This document shows, piece after piece, positions 18,219 to 26,702 of a DNA stretch of 64,000 nt. Both the position numbers and the translations under genes were made by a program. Source of the stretch: JADFRG01 sp048054495 (GTDB taxonomy: Bacteria > Chloroflexota > Anaerolineae > Anaerolineales > E44-bin32); NCBI GenBank assembly GCA_048054495.1, contig JBGMQN010000071.1:1-64000 (forward strand), read 5' to 3'. Under the pieces are notes generated by a model. That model was not told the origin of the DNA and ran no database searches. It saw nothing but the letters and a program-made list of their open reading frames with translations. Each line of letters starts with the position of its first letter. The first letter of the stretch is position 1.

Positions 18219-19682
18219 ATGAAATCGATTGAAGAGCAAACCGTCAAGGCGCTTTCATGGCAGATGATCTACGGAAATTATCGCCCCAAGTTGGGTGCCG
18301 AAAGGTGGGAGCGACTAGAGCAGACGGTTGGAGCGCCGGACTTCAAGCAGATGGACTCCGATGAAGATACGCCCATGGGCCCCTTCAATGAGGCGGTCTT
18401 GTTCATCGATCGCGAGTTGGGAGATGGCGACGGTTCGATGGTGGAAGAGATCACCGTGGCCTCCGTCGACCGCTGGGCCAGCATCTTCAGAAACCTGGTC
18501 AAACAGCTTCAAGGTCGGCCGCAGAAGATGATGGAGATTTTCTGCACCGAGGTGCATCCTTACTTTTTGAACGATTTTGGCGCGAGCGAGATCGTTGAGT
18601 CCGCGCCGGATCACTTCGTGCTCAAATTGGACAACGGTCTGCTGGAAGGGTTCAAGATCGGCTTGATCGAAGGGTTCTGCGATATCGTCGGAGCGGAGGC
18701 GGTTACCGAGCGGCGCAACGGCGAATACCGTGTCCGCTGGCACATCCGGGAGGAGACCCCGGAGCCTTCACTCTGGGCGTTATTTGTGAACGCTACACGA
18801 CTGCCCTTCCTGACCGCGACCCTGGTACCGGTCTTGCTTGGAACGGTGATCGCCTGGAACGATGGGTTCTTCAGCTTCGGGCTGTTTCTGCTGGCTTTGT
18901 TTGGGGCCGCGTTCTTCCACCTCGGCACCAACGTGATGAACGACTACTTCGATCATACGAGTGGGGCAGATGAGGCCAATCTGACGCCTACCCCCTTCGC
19001 GGGCGGATCGAGGCTGATCCAGCGTGGCCTGGTCAAACCCACAAGCCTCCGCAATCTGGCCTGGGGGCTCTATGCTGCCGGTACGGTCGTTGGGCTCATA
19101 TTGCTGGCCCTGACCGGCCCAGAGCTGCTGATATTCGGCCTGGCGGGTTTCCTGCTCGGTTTCTTGTATACCGCGCCCCCCATACGTCTCGTTCATTATG
19201 GGGTGGGCGAGATCGCCATTGGATTGGGCTTTGGCCCGGTCATGGTCTTGGGCGCCTACTGGGTGCAAACGCAGCAGCTGAGCACCGCGGCCCTGTACGC
19301 CTCGATACCGGTCGGAATCCTGATTGCAGCCGTGCTCTACATCAATGAGATCCCGGATCGCATGTGGGACGAGAAGGCCGGCAAACGTACGTTGATCACC
19401 CGCATGTCGACGGATGCAGCGGTAACCGGTTATGCAGTACTGATCACGGCGGCCTACTTGACGATCGTTCTGGGGGCGGCACTGGGCATCATGCCGCTGG
19501 CCACGCTGATCGGGCTGCTCACAATCCCAATGGCGTGGAGTGCGTTCAAGACCCTACGCAGGCATCACGGTTTCCCGTATCGGCTGATCCCTGCGAATGC
19601 CAACACCGTGTTCCTACACTTCTTTACCGGGCTGCTTCTGGCCGCCGGCTACTTTGTAGCGGGCCTGATCCCCAGTCTCTGA
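18219..19682 (+). CDS. UbiA-family prenyltransferase with N-terminal extension
   Basis: A 487-residue protein. The C-terminal ~300 residues are a UbiA prenyltransferase: about nine membrane helices, first aspartate motif NVMNDYFDHTSGAD near 237 and second motif INEIPDRMWDEKAGKRT near 373, both binding Mg-diphosphate. The style is that of MenA, which prenylates dihydroxynaphthoate for menaquinone. Residues 1-185 are a soluble domain I do not recognise with certainty; its end (LLEGFKIGLIEGFCDIVGAE) is reminiscent of small-molecule-sensing 4-vinyl-reductase-like domains. ATG 18219 is preferred over TTG 18201 because AAAGGA sits seven bases before it. A strong terminator follows at 19709-19737. 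Confidence 0.85.
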   Translation: MKSIEEQTVKALSWQMIYGNYRPKLGAERWERLEQTVGAPDFKQMDSDEDTPMGPFNEAVLFIDRELGDGDGSMVEEITVASVDRWASIFRNLVKQLQGRPQKMMEIFCTEVHPYFLNDFGASEIVESAPDHFVLKLDNGLLEGFKIGLIEGFCDIVGAEAVTERRNGEYRVRWHIREETPEPSLWALFVNATRLPFLTATLVPVLLGTVIAWNDGFFSFGLFLLALFGAAFFHLGTNVMNDYFDHTSGADEANLTPTPFAGGSRLIQRGLVKPTSLRNLAWGLYAAGTVVGLILLALTGPELLIFGLAGFLLGFLYTAPPIRLVHYGVGEIAIGLGFGPVMVLGAYWVQTQQLSTAALYASIPVGILIAAVLYINEIPDRMWDEKAGKRTLITRMSTDAAVTGYAVLITAAYLTIVLGAALGIMPLATLIGLLTIPMAWSAFKTLRRHHGFPYRLIPANANTVFLHFFTGLLLAAGYFVAGLIPSL

Positions 19683-19708
19683 GCAGGCCTACCGACCTCT
19701 AGACAACG

Positions 19709-19737
19709 AAAGTGGCGGCCACCGAGCCGCCACTTTT
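19709..19737. terminator. Bidirectional Rho-independent terminator
   Basis: AAAGTGGCGGC pairs perfectly over 11 bases with GCCGCCACTTT around a CACCGA loop, followed by T on one side and preceded by A on the other. It separates the convergent UbiA (+) and methyltransferase (-) genes. Confidence 0.85.
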
Positions 19738-19813
19738 CGAATCCAACCAGGAATATCAATAGCGTGACTGCGATCGCGGGGGTCCAGTTAGCAGATTTCG
19801 TGGGGGTCTCCAT

Positions 19814-20611
19814 TTACGTTCGTTCGAGCACCCAGAAGTGGGAGAGGCCAAGCGCGCGCAGCGGAGTGCGCTCGAGAAATTGTAGCGCGGTCCGCAACGA
19901 GCGGCCGAGCGTGGGCCAGCGGGCGATGAGGTTGTCGTAGGCGCCGTAGATCACACTCCGTTGAGCAATGCGGACCGGCAGCCCTTCAAAAAGCCGCGCG
20001 AGATCGCGGCCGGTGTAGACGCGTACGTGGGGAGCAAGCCTGTTGCGCAGCGAGGTCGGAAGGTAGTTGACCAGCGGAATGTTGCCGTATCTGTACCTGC
20101 CCCGCCAATAAATCCCATGGGTCTCGAATGGGTAGCCCCGGTTGGGTACGAACAGCACGAGGCGCCCGCCCGGTGTCTCTTCCGAAGGGAGGCGCAGGGC
20201 GCGCACCATTTCTGTCACCGCAGCTCGATCGTCATCCACATGCTCGATGACTTCATGCGAGAGGATGAGATCAAACACCGAGTCCGGGAAGGGAAGCCGT
20301 TCGCCGCGAGTGGACAGGACCTCCAACGGGCGATCGCGAGCGTACAGCGCCTGCAACGATCGATCGCGCGACTCAAGCAGACGACCGCGAGCTTCAGTCG
20401 CGCGATCGATATCGAACTCCAGCCCGATGGCGCGCTCCGCGAGTGGAGTGAGCCGCTCCAGGTAAGCACCAATTCCGCAGCCGTTGTCGAGCACCCAGCC
20501 GCGCTCCCGGCCGGCGGCCGCCTCCAGGATCATACGCAACCGGCGCTCTTGACCCGCCCTCCACACTAAGGAGGGCTGACCTAGCGCCGCAGCCTTCTCA
20601 AGATTTGTCAC
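19814..20611 (-). CDS. Class I SAM-dependent methyltransferase
   Basis: A 265-residue methyltransferase. Motif I is LDNGCGIGAYLERL near residue 41, followed by the acidic LEFDID end of strand beta-2, and an LPFPDSVFDLILSHEVIEHVDDD stretch (motif II/III) near 120. The C-terminal ~90 residues, with YGNIPLVNYLP, resemble ubiquinone/sugar-type methyltransferases of glycan clusters, so the acceptor may be a lipid or sugar. It begins with GTG. A TAGAAT hexamer lies nine bases upstream, so the message is probably leaderless. Confidence 0.85.
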   Translation of the reverse strand: MTNLEKAAALGQPSLVWRAGQERRLRMILEAAAGRERGWVLDNGCGIGAYLERLTPLAERAIGLEFDIDRATEARGRLLESRDRSLQALYARDRPLEVLSTRGERLPFPDSVFDLILSHEVIEHVDDDRAAVTEMVRALRLPSEETPGGRLVLFVPNRGYPFETHGIYWRGRYRYGNIPLVNYLPTSLRNRLAPHVRVYTGRDLARLFEGLPVRIAQRSVIYGAYDNLIARWPTLGRSLRTALQFLERTPLRALGLSHFWVLERT

Positions 20612-20620
20612 TTCGGGTGA

Positions 20621-20626
20621 ATTCTA
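20621..20626 (-). promoter_or_regulatory. -10 box of a leaderless promoter
   Basis: TAGAAT on the minus strand, nine bases before the GTG at 20611. No -35 box or Shine-Dalgarno is visible. Confidence 0.45.
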
Positions 20627-20790
20627 AGGGGAGCAGGCCGAACGAGTCCAGCGAGCAATAAGCTGTGCCCGGGCCTTCCCGAAGACCAAACCGAATTCTA
20701 TGGAGCCCAGGGTGGGCTGTTCGATCCAGTGAGCCGGCTTAACTCTAAGGCGCCCAGGGTGGGTCGGTCCAACCGTTGAGCCAGTAGAAG
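20627..20790. repeat. Degenerate repeats of the downstream ydcF-like gene end
   Basis: The 3' end of the next minus-strand gene (about 20742-20785, centred on GCCCAGGGTGGG) is echoed at about 20694-20740 and, more weakly, at 20621-20665. The units are ~45-75 bases apart and show many substitutions. They look like decayed partial duplications of the gene end; no function is evident. Confidence 0.45.
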
Positions 20791-21554
20791 AGCGTCGCTA
20801 GCCCTTCGCGAATGGCCGCGTGACTGGCCCGCAGGGCACCCGGGTGCGGGAGCAGGCCGCCTCGCTCCACGATGTGTCCCTCCGAATGCTGGCTAGATGG
20901 AGACGGTATTGGATCGAGCCCCTGCGCGCGCATCGTGGCCAGTGCGCGCCGCATATGGATGGGAGAGGTGACCAGAATGAAGTCCTCTATCTCATTCGCC
21001 TCGAGCAGCTTGCTTAGCTGCTCCGCCTGCTCGAGTGTGTTGCCAGAGAGAGACTCCAAGCGGATCCGATCCGGCGCCACTCCCAGGTCCAGCAACTCCT
21101 GTTGCATGGGAATGCTCTCTGGCGTCAACGCCTCGAGCAGCTCGTCTGCACCGCCCGACACGATCACCGCGGGGTTATCGAGCAAGTCGTAGAGGCGCGC
21201 TCCCTCCAGCACGCGCAGCGCAGTGGCGCCGCTGAGTTCGTTGATCTCATTGCCGCCGGCGCGGAACGTGGCGCTTCCTCCTCCCAAGACAACAATGGCC
21301 TCCGCGCCTCCGGCTTCCTCGACGGTCCGAATGGGCTGAGATCCGTCTCGCAATGCGCGCTCGAAGGTTCGGGCGGTCAAAGGCAAGCTGAGCAAGAAAT
21401 AGAGCACTGCCAGAAAGGCCAGCAAGCTGCTGCCCCAGAGCCGTGTGTCGCGATGCGCAAAGAGCAGTACCACTCCCAGGAAAAACCCAATGAGCAGGAA
21501 TTCAAATGAGCCCGGGATCAGGTAGGCCTTGAAGATTTCAAAGATGGCTTCCAT
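20745..21554 (-). CDS. DUF218/YdcF-like membrane protein
   Basis: A 269-residue protein with two or three N-terminal membrane helices (residues 10-70) and a DUF218 domain, the family of E. coli YdcF, SanA and ElyC. Landmarks are AIVVLGGGS near 92, IVSGG near 140, LESLSGNTLEQAEQ near 170 and LVTSPIHMRRALATMRAQGL near 205. ElyC and SanA affect envelope integrity; the domain probably binds a nucleotide-like or lipid-linked substrate, but no reaction is established. Its C-terminal end is repeated in the intergenic stretch downstream. Confidence 0.85.
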   Translation of the reverse strand: MEAIFEIFKAYLIPGSFEFLLIGFFLGVVLLFAHRDTRLWGSSLLAFLAVLYFLLSLPLTARTFERALRDGSQPIRTVEEAGGAEAIVVLGGGSATFRAGGNEINELSGATALRVLEGARLYDLLDNPAVIVSGGADELLEALTPESIPMQQELLDLGVAPDRIRLESLSGNTLEQAEQLSKLLEANEIEDFILVTSPIHMRRALATMRAQGLDPIPSPSSQHSEGHIVERGGLLPHPGALRASHAAIREGLATLFYWLNGWTDPPWAP

Positions 21555-21585
21555 GCTGGTTATGCGATTCGAGTTAAGACCCGAT

Positions 21586-22077
21586 TCAACCGAGTGGAAT
21601 CGTCAGCCGAGGAATGTACGGCGCCGTCTGATCTTCAGGCGATCCGACATAGATGCGGATCGAGTCGACCTGAAATGCAAATGAAGGAGGGTCTGGGAGC
21701 GGGATCTGGGAAGGATCCTTGGCCCTTCCCAGGGTGAGATGCGGATGGTAATCGCCTCGCGCGTAGTCCGGGTAGGCCTCCGCCAGCGACCGGTAGAGCT
21801 CGATCAGCGGCTCGGGATCGGAGGGCTCGAGGAATACGACCTCGTCAAACTGCCCGTACCGTTCAAGGGTCACATCGAAAGGGGAGTGCTGGGCGCAAAT
21901 CGGCCCAAGCACCTCGGCCGTCTCATCCGACGTTTCGGCGGGTACAAAAGGGTAGAAGATCGTGAAATGCGCAGGCACCTTTGCGAACGAATCGGGGTCG
22001 TACTCCTCCCGCAAGGAATAGGCAAAGGCCTGCACCGGCTTTGGAGGGATGATGAGCAGTGCGCTCTCAAATTTCAC
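21586..22077 (-). CDS. 2'-5' RNA ligase / cyclic phosphodiesterase family protein
   Basis: A 163-residue protein of the 2H phosphoesterase superfamily. The two catalytic motifs are HFTIF near residue 36 and HLTLG near 113, each at the end of a beta-strand of the duplicated half-domain. Members hydrolyse 2',3'-cyclic phosphates or ligate RNA halves. The gene starts with GTG and has a TGc-extended TAGACT box nine bases before it, so the transcript should be leaderless. A divergent gene shares the 68-base intergenic region. Confidence 0.85.
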   Translation of the reverse strand: MKFESALLIIPPKPVQAFAYSLREEYDPDSFAKVPAHFTIFYPFVPAETSDETAEVLGPICAQHSPFDVTLERYGQFDEVVFLEPSDPEPLIELYRSLAEAYPDYARGDYHPHLTLGRAKDPSQIPLPDPPSFAFQVDSIRIYVGSPEDQTAPYIPRLTIPLG

Positions 22078-22086
22078 GGCGGGCTG

Positions 22087-22095
22087 AGTCTAGCA
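22087..22095 (-). promoter_or_regulatory. Extended -10 of leaderless promoter (minus)
   Basis: On the minus strand TGCTAGACT, an extended -10 element, ends nine bases before the GTG at 22077. Confidence 0.6.
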
Positions 22096-22131
22096 TGTTT
22101 CCGCCTGGGGCTGCTGATAGTAAGTGAGAGC

Positions 22132-22137
22132 TATAAT
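22132..22137 (+). promoter_or_regulatory. -10 box of leaderless promoter (plus)
   Basis: Consensus TATAAT eight bases before the ATG at 22146. Transcription would start about one to three bases before the start codon. No -35 box or Shine-Dalgarno is apparent. Confidence 0.65.
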
Positions 22138-22145
22138 GCTCTGCT

Positions 22146-22790
22146 ATGAAATGCTGCCAGTGCGAGGGAATTGAACGTGAGTTCAATGCCGAAGACGTGG
22201 AAAACGAGATCCATGCATACCGCACGGAGGGTCCGGCCGAGACCACTCAGCTGCTGATCGATGCGCTCACCGAGCGGGGAGTGGAGGGATGCACATTGCT
22301 GGATATCGGCGGAGGAGTGGGAGCAATCCAACACGCCCTGCTGAGCGCCGGGGCGAGCACCGCGACCGCGGTGGAGGCTTCTACTGCCTTTGCCGAGGCG
22401 GCGGAAGACCAGGCCCGTGAATTGGGCTGGAGTGAACAGGTAGCGGTCAGACACGGCGACTTCGTTGATTTGGCCGAATCCCTACCACCGCACGACGTCG
22501 TCACCCTCGACCGCGTGATCTGCTGCTACCATGACATGAGATCGTTGGTGCGTCTCTCCGCGGCCCGTGCCAGCAAGCTGTATGGTGTGGTGTACCCGCG
22601 AGATGTGTGGTGGAACAAGATCGCACTGCGCTTCATGAATCTCTTCTTCTGGATCGGCCGCAGCCCGTTTCGGGTCTTCATACACTCCGATGCGGGGGTG
22701 CAGCGCATACTCGATCAGGTGGGCCTGGCGAGGGTCTACTATAAGAGGACGTTCATCTGGCAGGTCGTAGTCTACGCGCGCGCAAGCTAA
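22146..22790 (+). CDS. SAM-dependent methyltransferase
   Basis: A 214-residue class I methyltransferase. It opens with a CxxC pair (CCQCEGIEREF), then motif I LLDIGGGVGAIQ near 52, and a DVVTLDRVICCYHDM segment near 120 reminiscent of BchM, the Mg-protoporphyrin O-methyltransferase, and related enzymes. The C-terminal part has an aromatic RFMNLFFWIGRSPFRVFIH stretch that may contact a membrane. No tetrapyrrole genes lie nearby, so substrate is open. The N-terminal CxxC might bind zinc. Confidence 0.8.
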   Translation: MKCCQCEGIEREFNAEDVENEIHAYRTEGPAETTQLLIDALTERGVEGCTLLDIGGGVGAIQHALLSAGASTATAVEASTAFAEAAEDQARELGWSEQVAVRHGDFVDLAESLPPHDVVTLDRVICCYHDMRSLVRLSAARASKLYGVVYPRDVWWNKIALRFMNLFFWIGRSPFRVFIHSDAGVQRILDQVGLARVYYKRTFIWQVVVYARAS

Positions 22791-22927
22791 CGAAGACGGC
22801 ATGAGCCAGCATGCCCTCCTGCGAACAGACAGCTGGTGGCCCGCAAGCTCGATTCAATTTCCGCTCGCAGAAGAGGGCGGTCGCGCGACTATATTGTGTA
22901 GCCCTCGCATGTAATGGAGCGGCTAAA

Positions 22928-24634
22928 TTAGGCGGAGGCGGACAATTGGTGAATGCCGGTAGCGCCGTCGGGGCGCACGGGATTCGACTCGAGGACCTGA
23001 GGTTCTCCTAACCCATCATAGGCCCGTACCTTGAAGACGTGCCTTCCGGTCTCGCGGGGCCAATCATATCGCCACTGGACCCAGGTGAGCGGACTTAGAG
23101 ACGGAGCACGCAGATCGGCTTCCGCCCAGGGTCCGTCATCGACCTGCAGCTCAACCTTGCTAATCCCATTCGCGCCTGCATAGGCAATGCCGCCTACGGG
23201 GACCGTCCCCCTCTCCTCGTCCGTGGCTTCGGGGGCCACGTTATCGATCACCGAGGTCGTCCTGACGAAGGCCTCGGGGCTCCAACCCCGTTCGACCCAA
23301 TAGCCTCGACCTTCGCGGTCCAGCACTTCCATATTCACGATCCATTTGGGCTGCTTCATACCGTAGCGATGCGGAATAATGATTCGCAGCGGATACCCGT
23401 TTGCCTCTGGCAGGGGTGCGCCGTTCATGGCATAGGCGAAAATCGTGCGGTCGCCCATGAGGTCCGACATCGGAACGCTCTCATAAAAGCCATCCGCAGC
23501 CTCGATGAAGAGCTCTTCTGCCGTAGAGTGCATGCCCGCCAGTTCGAGTACGTCGCGAACGCGAACACCCGTCCATCGGGTCGTGCTGATCAGATCTCCG
23601 CCGATCCGATTCGATATGCAAGCAAGCGTGTGGTGGTAGCTGAGAGGGGGCATGGCCCGGATCTCGTCCAGCGTGAGGCTCAAGGGTCGATCCACGAGGC
23701 CCTTCAGCTCCAGTCGCCAGGTCTCCGGAACCAAGCGCGGCTTACGGGTGTTGATGTCGATACGGTAGAAGTCTTGGTTGGGTGTGATCTCGAGTCGCGT
23801 GCCGGGCGCCGGGCTGATGCGGGCGGCGAGAGCCTCCGCCGAGGGTGAGTCGGCTAAGGTGCTGGTGTCCAGGATCTCAACTCTAACCGGCGCGGGCGGG
23901 TCTTCCTTTTCCAGGAGCGATGCCACTCCCCAGGAACCAACAGAAATGGTGACGACACCTCCGCCCAGCAGACCCACGAATTCGCGCCTTGATAGGCTGG
24001 AGCTTGGATCACCTGCTAGGGCGGGTCCTGCCCGCTGGATCAACCATCCAAGGCTCCATCCCCAGGACATATACAGAATCGCAAACCACAATCCGATCCA
24101 CAGCACGTTCACCTGAGCGAATCCGACCGCGGCCGAAACCAGCCAAAACGCGCCAAACAACACCGCCCCGGCCCGCACTCCATAGCCCGTTAGCTGGCGA
24201 AGATCGTCCCTTCCCAGCCAGCGCAGCAAGACTCCGAAGGCCCCGCCAATGGCCACAAACATGAGCAGGGCCATGCTCTGCTCAGCAGTCTTGGCCACCT
24301 CTGAGGTTGGGCCGATATTAAGCACGGTGATCACCGAGACCAGCGCATCGATTCCGATCGTCAGAAGTGCGCCGGGCAGAATGCGAGCCATTCCGTCAAA
24401 GAGATCGAACGGAGTGAAGGGCAGACCGGCGACGGTTTCGGCCAGGTAGCCCAACGCCAGGACCGGAATGCTGGTCAGCGTCCCTATAGCGGCGGCTTTG
24501 ACATACGAGGTGCGAGTGGGTTCCAGCTCGCCTTCCGCATGATTTTCCTGGCTCATCCCGCTCTCTTCTTTATTTGCGCGTTCAAGATCGCGATCACTCA
24601 TTTCTTTATCCATCTCAACCGATACTCTTGGCAA
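22928..24634 (-). CDS. Membrane-anchored sulfite-oxidase-like molybdoenzyme
   Basis: A 568-residue protein. Residues 40-210 contain about five membrane helices. After these, SSLSRREFVGLLGGG (near 215) looks like an internal Tat-type signal and sixth helix. The rest is a sulfite-oxidase-fold molybdopterin domain: the cofactor Cys is in LACISNRIGG (near 338), followed by TTRWTGVRVRDVLELAG, PHRYGMKQPKWI and a C-terminal Mo-oxidoreductase dimerisation domain (from ~465). The catalytic domain should face outside. Substrate could be sulfite or oxidised methionine-type compounds. The frame starts at TTG 24634; ATG 24613 (residue 8) is a reasonable alternative. It converges with the methyltransferase at 22146. 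Confidence 0.85.
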   Translation of the reverse strand: MPRVSVEMDKEMSDRDLERANKEESGMSQENHAEGELEPTRTSYVKAAAIGTLTSIPVLALGYLAETVAGLPFTPFDLFDGMARILPGALLTIGIDALVSVITVLNIGPTSEVAKTAEQSMALLMFVAIGGAFGVLLRWLGRDDLRQLTGYGVRAGAVLFGAFWLVSAAVGFAQVNVLWIGLWFAILYMSWGWSLGWLIQRAGPALAGDPSSSLSRREFVGLLGGGVVTISVGSWGVASLLEKEDPPAPVRVEILDTSTLADSPSAEALAARISPAPGTRLEITPNQDFYRIDINTRKPRLVPETWRLELKGLVDRPLSLTLDEIRAMPPLSYHHTLACISNRIGGDLISTTRWTGVRVRDVLELAGMHSTAEELFIEAADGFYESVPMSDLMGDRTIFAYAMNGAPLPEANGYPLRIIIPHRYGMKQPKWIVNMEVLDREGRGYWVERGWSPEAFVRTTSVIDNVAPEATDEERGTVPVGGIAYAGANGISKVELQVDDGPWAEADLRAPSLSPLTWVQWRYDWPRETGRHVFKVRAYDGLGEPQVLESNPVRPDGATGIHQLSASA

Positions 24635-24680
24635 TTTTAGTGAGCAAGCCTTAAGAGAGCATTATGAGCTCAAATCACCT

Positions 24681-24689
24681 TGTTATAAT
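24681..24689 (+). promoter_or_regulatory. Extended -10 of leaderless promoter
   Basis: TGTTATAAT, a TGn-extended consensus -10 box, ends nine bases before the GTG at 24699. The strong AGGAGG at 24720-24725 lies inside the coding frame and cannot serve this start. Confidence 0.65.
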
Positions 24690-24698
24690 CGCCACCTT

Positions 24699-25958
24699 GT
24701 GACGAGCAGCCAGCGCCTTAGGAGGGTGCTGTGGTTTGTAGTCGGGGCGCTGGCGGCAGCGGCTCTCCTGCTGCTAGCCTACCAGATCCCTCCAGTGAAA
24801 TTCCGGCTCGAATGGCGCCTGGATGCCGCCTCGGGGATCGTCCGAGGCTGGATCCGGCCTTACCAGACGCTACCCACCCCCGCCAGCGTGTCGATGAATT
24901 CTTTCCAGCCGCTGGTCTTGCCAACCCGCGCCGTGAGGTCCGCTGAGCCTGGGCAAGGCGAGATCCTTGCCACACCGGCTCCCTCGCCCACGGCGCTGCC
25001 GGCCGCCATCACTCTGCCGCCGCCGGAGTGGGAGGGCCAGGACTGGAACAACTGTGGGCCGGCCACACTGGCGCTGGGCCTGCGCTTTTACGGCTGGGAA
25101 GGGGATCAGTTCACGATCTCAGACCTGCTCAAGCCCGATCGAGGGGATAAGAACGTCAATATCGAAGAGCTGGTCTTCTATGTACGCACTCAAGCTGGTT
25201 GGCTGAACACCGATTTTCGCGTTGGCGGCACCATCGAGCGGCTCAAGAGTTTCCTTGCCGCCGGATTTCCGGTGATCGTGGAAAAGGGGTTCATTCTGGG
25301 CGAGGGGGATGGCGGGGGCGGCTGGGCCGGCCACTATGTGCTGTTGACAGGCTACGATGATGAGACGCAGAGCTTTATCGCTCAGGACACGAATCCGGGC
25401 ACGGGCGGGGCGGACCGCACGGTCTCATATGAAGAATTGGATGTTGGCTGGCGTCAATTTAACCGGGTCTACATGTATATCTACCCGCCACAGGATGAAG
25501 CCCGGATTCAATCCATCCTCGGCGAGGATGCGGATTTCGATCGCAATCGCGCCGCCGCACTCGAGACGGCTCAGGATGAGATCGAATCAGATCCGCAAGA
25601 TCCCTACGGTTGGTTCAATTTGGGAACCAACCTGGTCTTTTTCAAGCGTTACGGAGAGGCCTCACAGGCCTTCGACAATGCCCTGGCGCTCGGACTTCCC
25701 TGGCGATTCACCCGCTACCAGTTTGGACCGTACATCGCCTATTTCAACCAGGGCCGGTTTCAAGACGTCGTTGACCTGGCGGATGCAACCCTTTTCCGGA
25801 CTTACAAGGCCGAGGAATCCTTGCTCTGGCGTGGTTGGGCCAAATTCCGACTTGGAGATCTCAACAGTGCAGTCACCGACTGGCGCGAGGCTCTGGAATA
25901 CAACCCGTATTATCAGGATGCACAGTACGCGCTGGAGTACGTCGGGTTGACTCCCTGA
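24699..25958 (+). CDS. C39-like cysteine peptidase with TPR repeats
   Basis: A 419-residue exported protein. Residues 10-28 form an N-terminal membrane helix; a Pro-rich stretch follows, then a papain-like C39-type domain with the catalytic Cys in NNCGPATLAL (near 121), His in WAGHYVLLTGYDD (near 215) and a polar QDTNP (near 230). After residue 285 come tetratricopeptide-type helices (WFNLGTNLVFFKRYGEASQAFDNAL and WRGWAKFRLGDLNSA). Chloroflexi often encode such C39-TPR proteins. Relatives cleave leader peptides in bacteriocin export, but no bacteriocin precursor or exporter is adjacent, so the target is unknown. Confidence 0.82.
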   Translation: MTSSQRLRRVLWFVVGALAAAALLLLAYQIPPVKFRLEWRLDAASGIVRGWIRPYQTLPTPASVSMNSFQPLVLPTRAVRSAEPGQGEILATPAPSPTALPAAITLPPPEWEGQDWNNCGPATLALGLRFYGWEGDQFTISDLLKPDRGDKNVNIEELVFYVRTQAGWLNTDFRVGGTIERLKSFLAAGFPVIVEKGFILGEGDGGGGWAGHYVLLTGYDDETQSFIAQDTNPGTGGADRTVSYEELDVGWRQFNRVYMYIYPPQDEARIQSILGEDADFDRNRAAALETAQDEIESDPQDPYGWFNLGTNLVFFKRYGEASQAFDNALALGLPWRFTRYQFGPYIAYFNQGRFQDVVDLADATLFRTYKAEESLLWRGWAKFRLGDLNSAVTDWREALEYNPYYQDAQYALEYVGLTP

Positions 25959-26025
25959 TCCCGAACGAGGAGCTGCCTCGGTGCGGTATGATTGACCTGC
26001 ATACGAAAGGGACCAAGGTGTACGA

Positions 26026-26520
26026 ATGCTTATCAGCGACAAGATAAACCAGGCGATGAACGATCAAATCGGAAGCGAGCTTGGCGCTTCCAACCAATAC
26101 CTGCAGCTTGCCTCATACTTCGCCGGCGAAGATCTTCCAGAGTTGGAGGCCTTCTTCTTTCGCCAGTCAGATGAGGAACGCGCGCATGCCATGAAATTCG
26201 TGCATTACATACTGGATGCCGGGGGAAAGGTTAGGGTCCCCGCGCTAGAGGCAGCCCCACAGGACGTGGACTCCGCGGAACAGGCGGTCCAGATGGCGCT
26301 CGACTGGGAGAAGACCGTTACGGAGCAAATCAATAGCCTACAGGCATTGGCGACGCAGGAGGGGGATTATGCGGCTCAGGGATTCCTAAATTGGTTCTCT
26401 ACCGAACAGATCGAGGAAGTCTCATCCATGAGCGAATTACTGCGCACGATACAGCGCGCGGGAGATCAGCTGCTGCTGGTCGAAGACTTTGTCTCGCGCC
26501 GCGGCGATCCGCACGCGTAA
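26026..26520 (+). CDS. ftnA: Ferritin
   Basis: A 164-residue non-haem ferritin forming a four-helix bundle. Ferroxidase ligands are visible as the Glu of IGSELGASNQYL (17), the Glu-Arg-Ala-His run of DEERAHAMKF (50-53) and the Glu-Gln of the third helix around 94-127. No haem-binding Met of bacterioferritin is seen. It stores iron as a 24-mer shell in the cytoplasm. It has its own unit: a TATGAT box lies near 25985 and a clear terminator follows at 26548-26582. Confidence 0.93.
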   Translation: MLISDKINQAMNDQIGSELGASNQYLQLASYFAGEDLPELEAFFFRQSDEERAHAMKFVHYILDAGGKVRVPALEAAPQDVDSAEQAVQMALDWEKTVTEQINSLQALATQEGDYAAQGFLNWFSTEQIEEVSSMSELLRTIQRAGDQLLLVEDFVSRRGDPHA

Positions 26521-26547
26521 ATTCGCTGCTTTGGCATTGCCTACGGT

Positions 26548-26582
26548 CCCGCCCACACTGACTTGTGGGCGGGTTCTGTTTT
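26548..26582 (+). terminator. Rho-independent terminator after ferritin gene
   Basis: CCCGCCCACA and TGTGGGCGGG form a perfect 10-bp stem around CTGACT, followed by TTCTGTTTT. Confidence 0.85.
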
Positions 26583-26702
26583 CCGAAGACATAGAGGTAA
26601 TAAAGGCTTAAGCTTTGAGAGTCAAACTTGGAATGGCGATCCGCGTGAAACCCAACAGCGCCGCTCCGCACAGCCCTCCATAAACCCATTCGAGAGAGAG
26701 AT

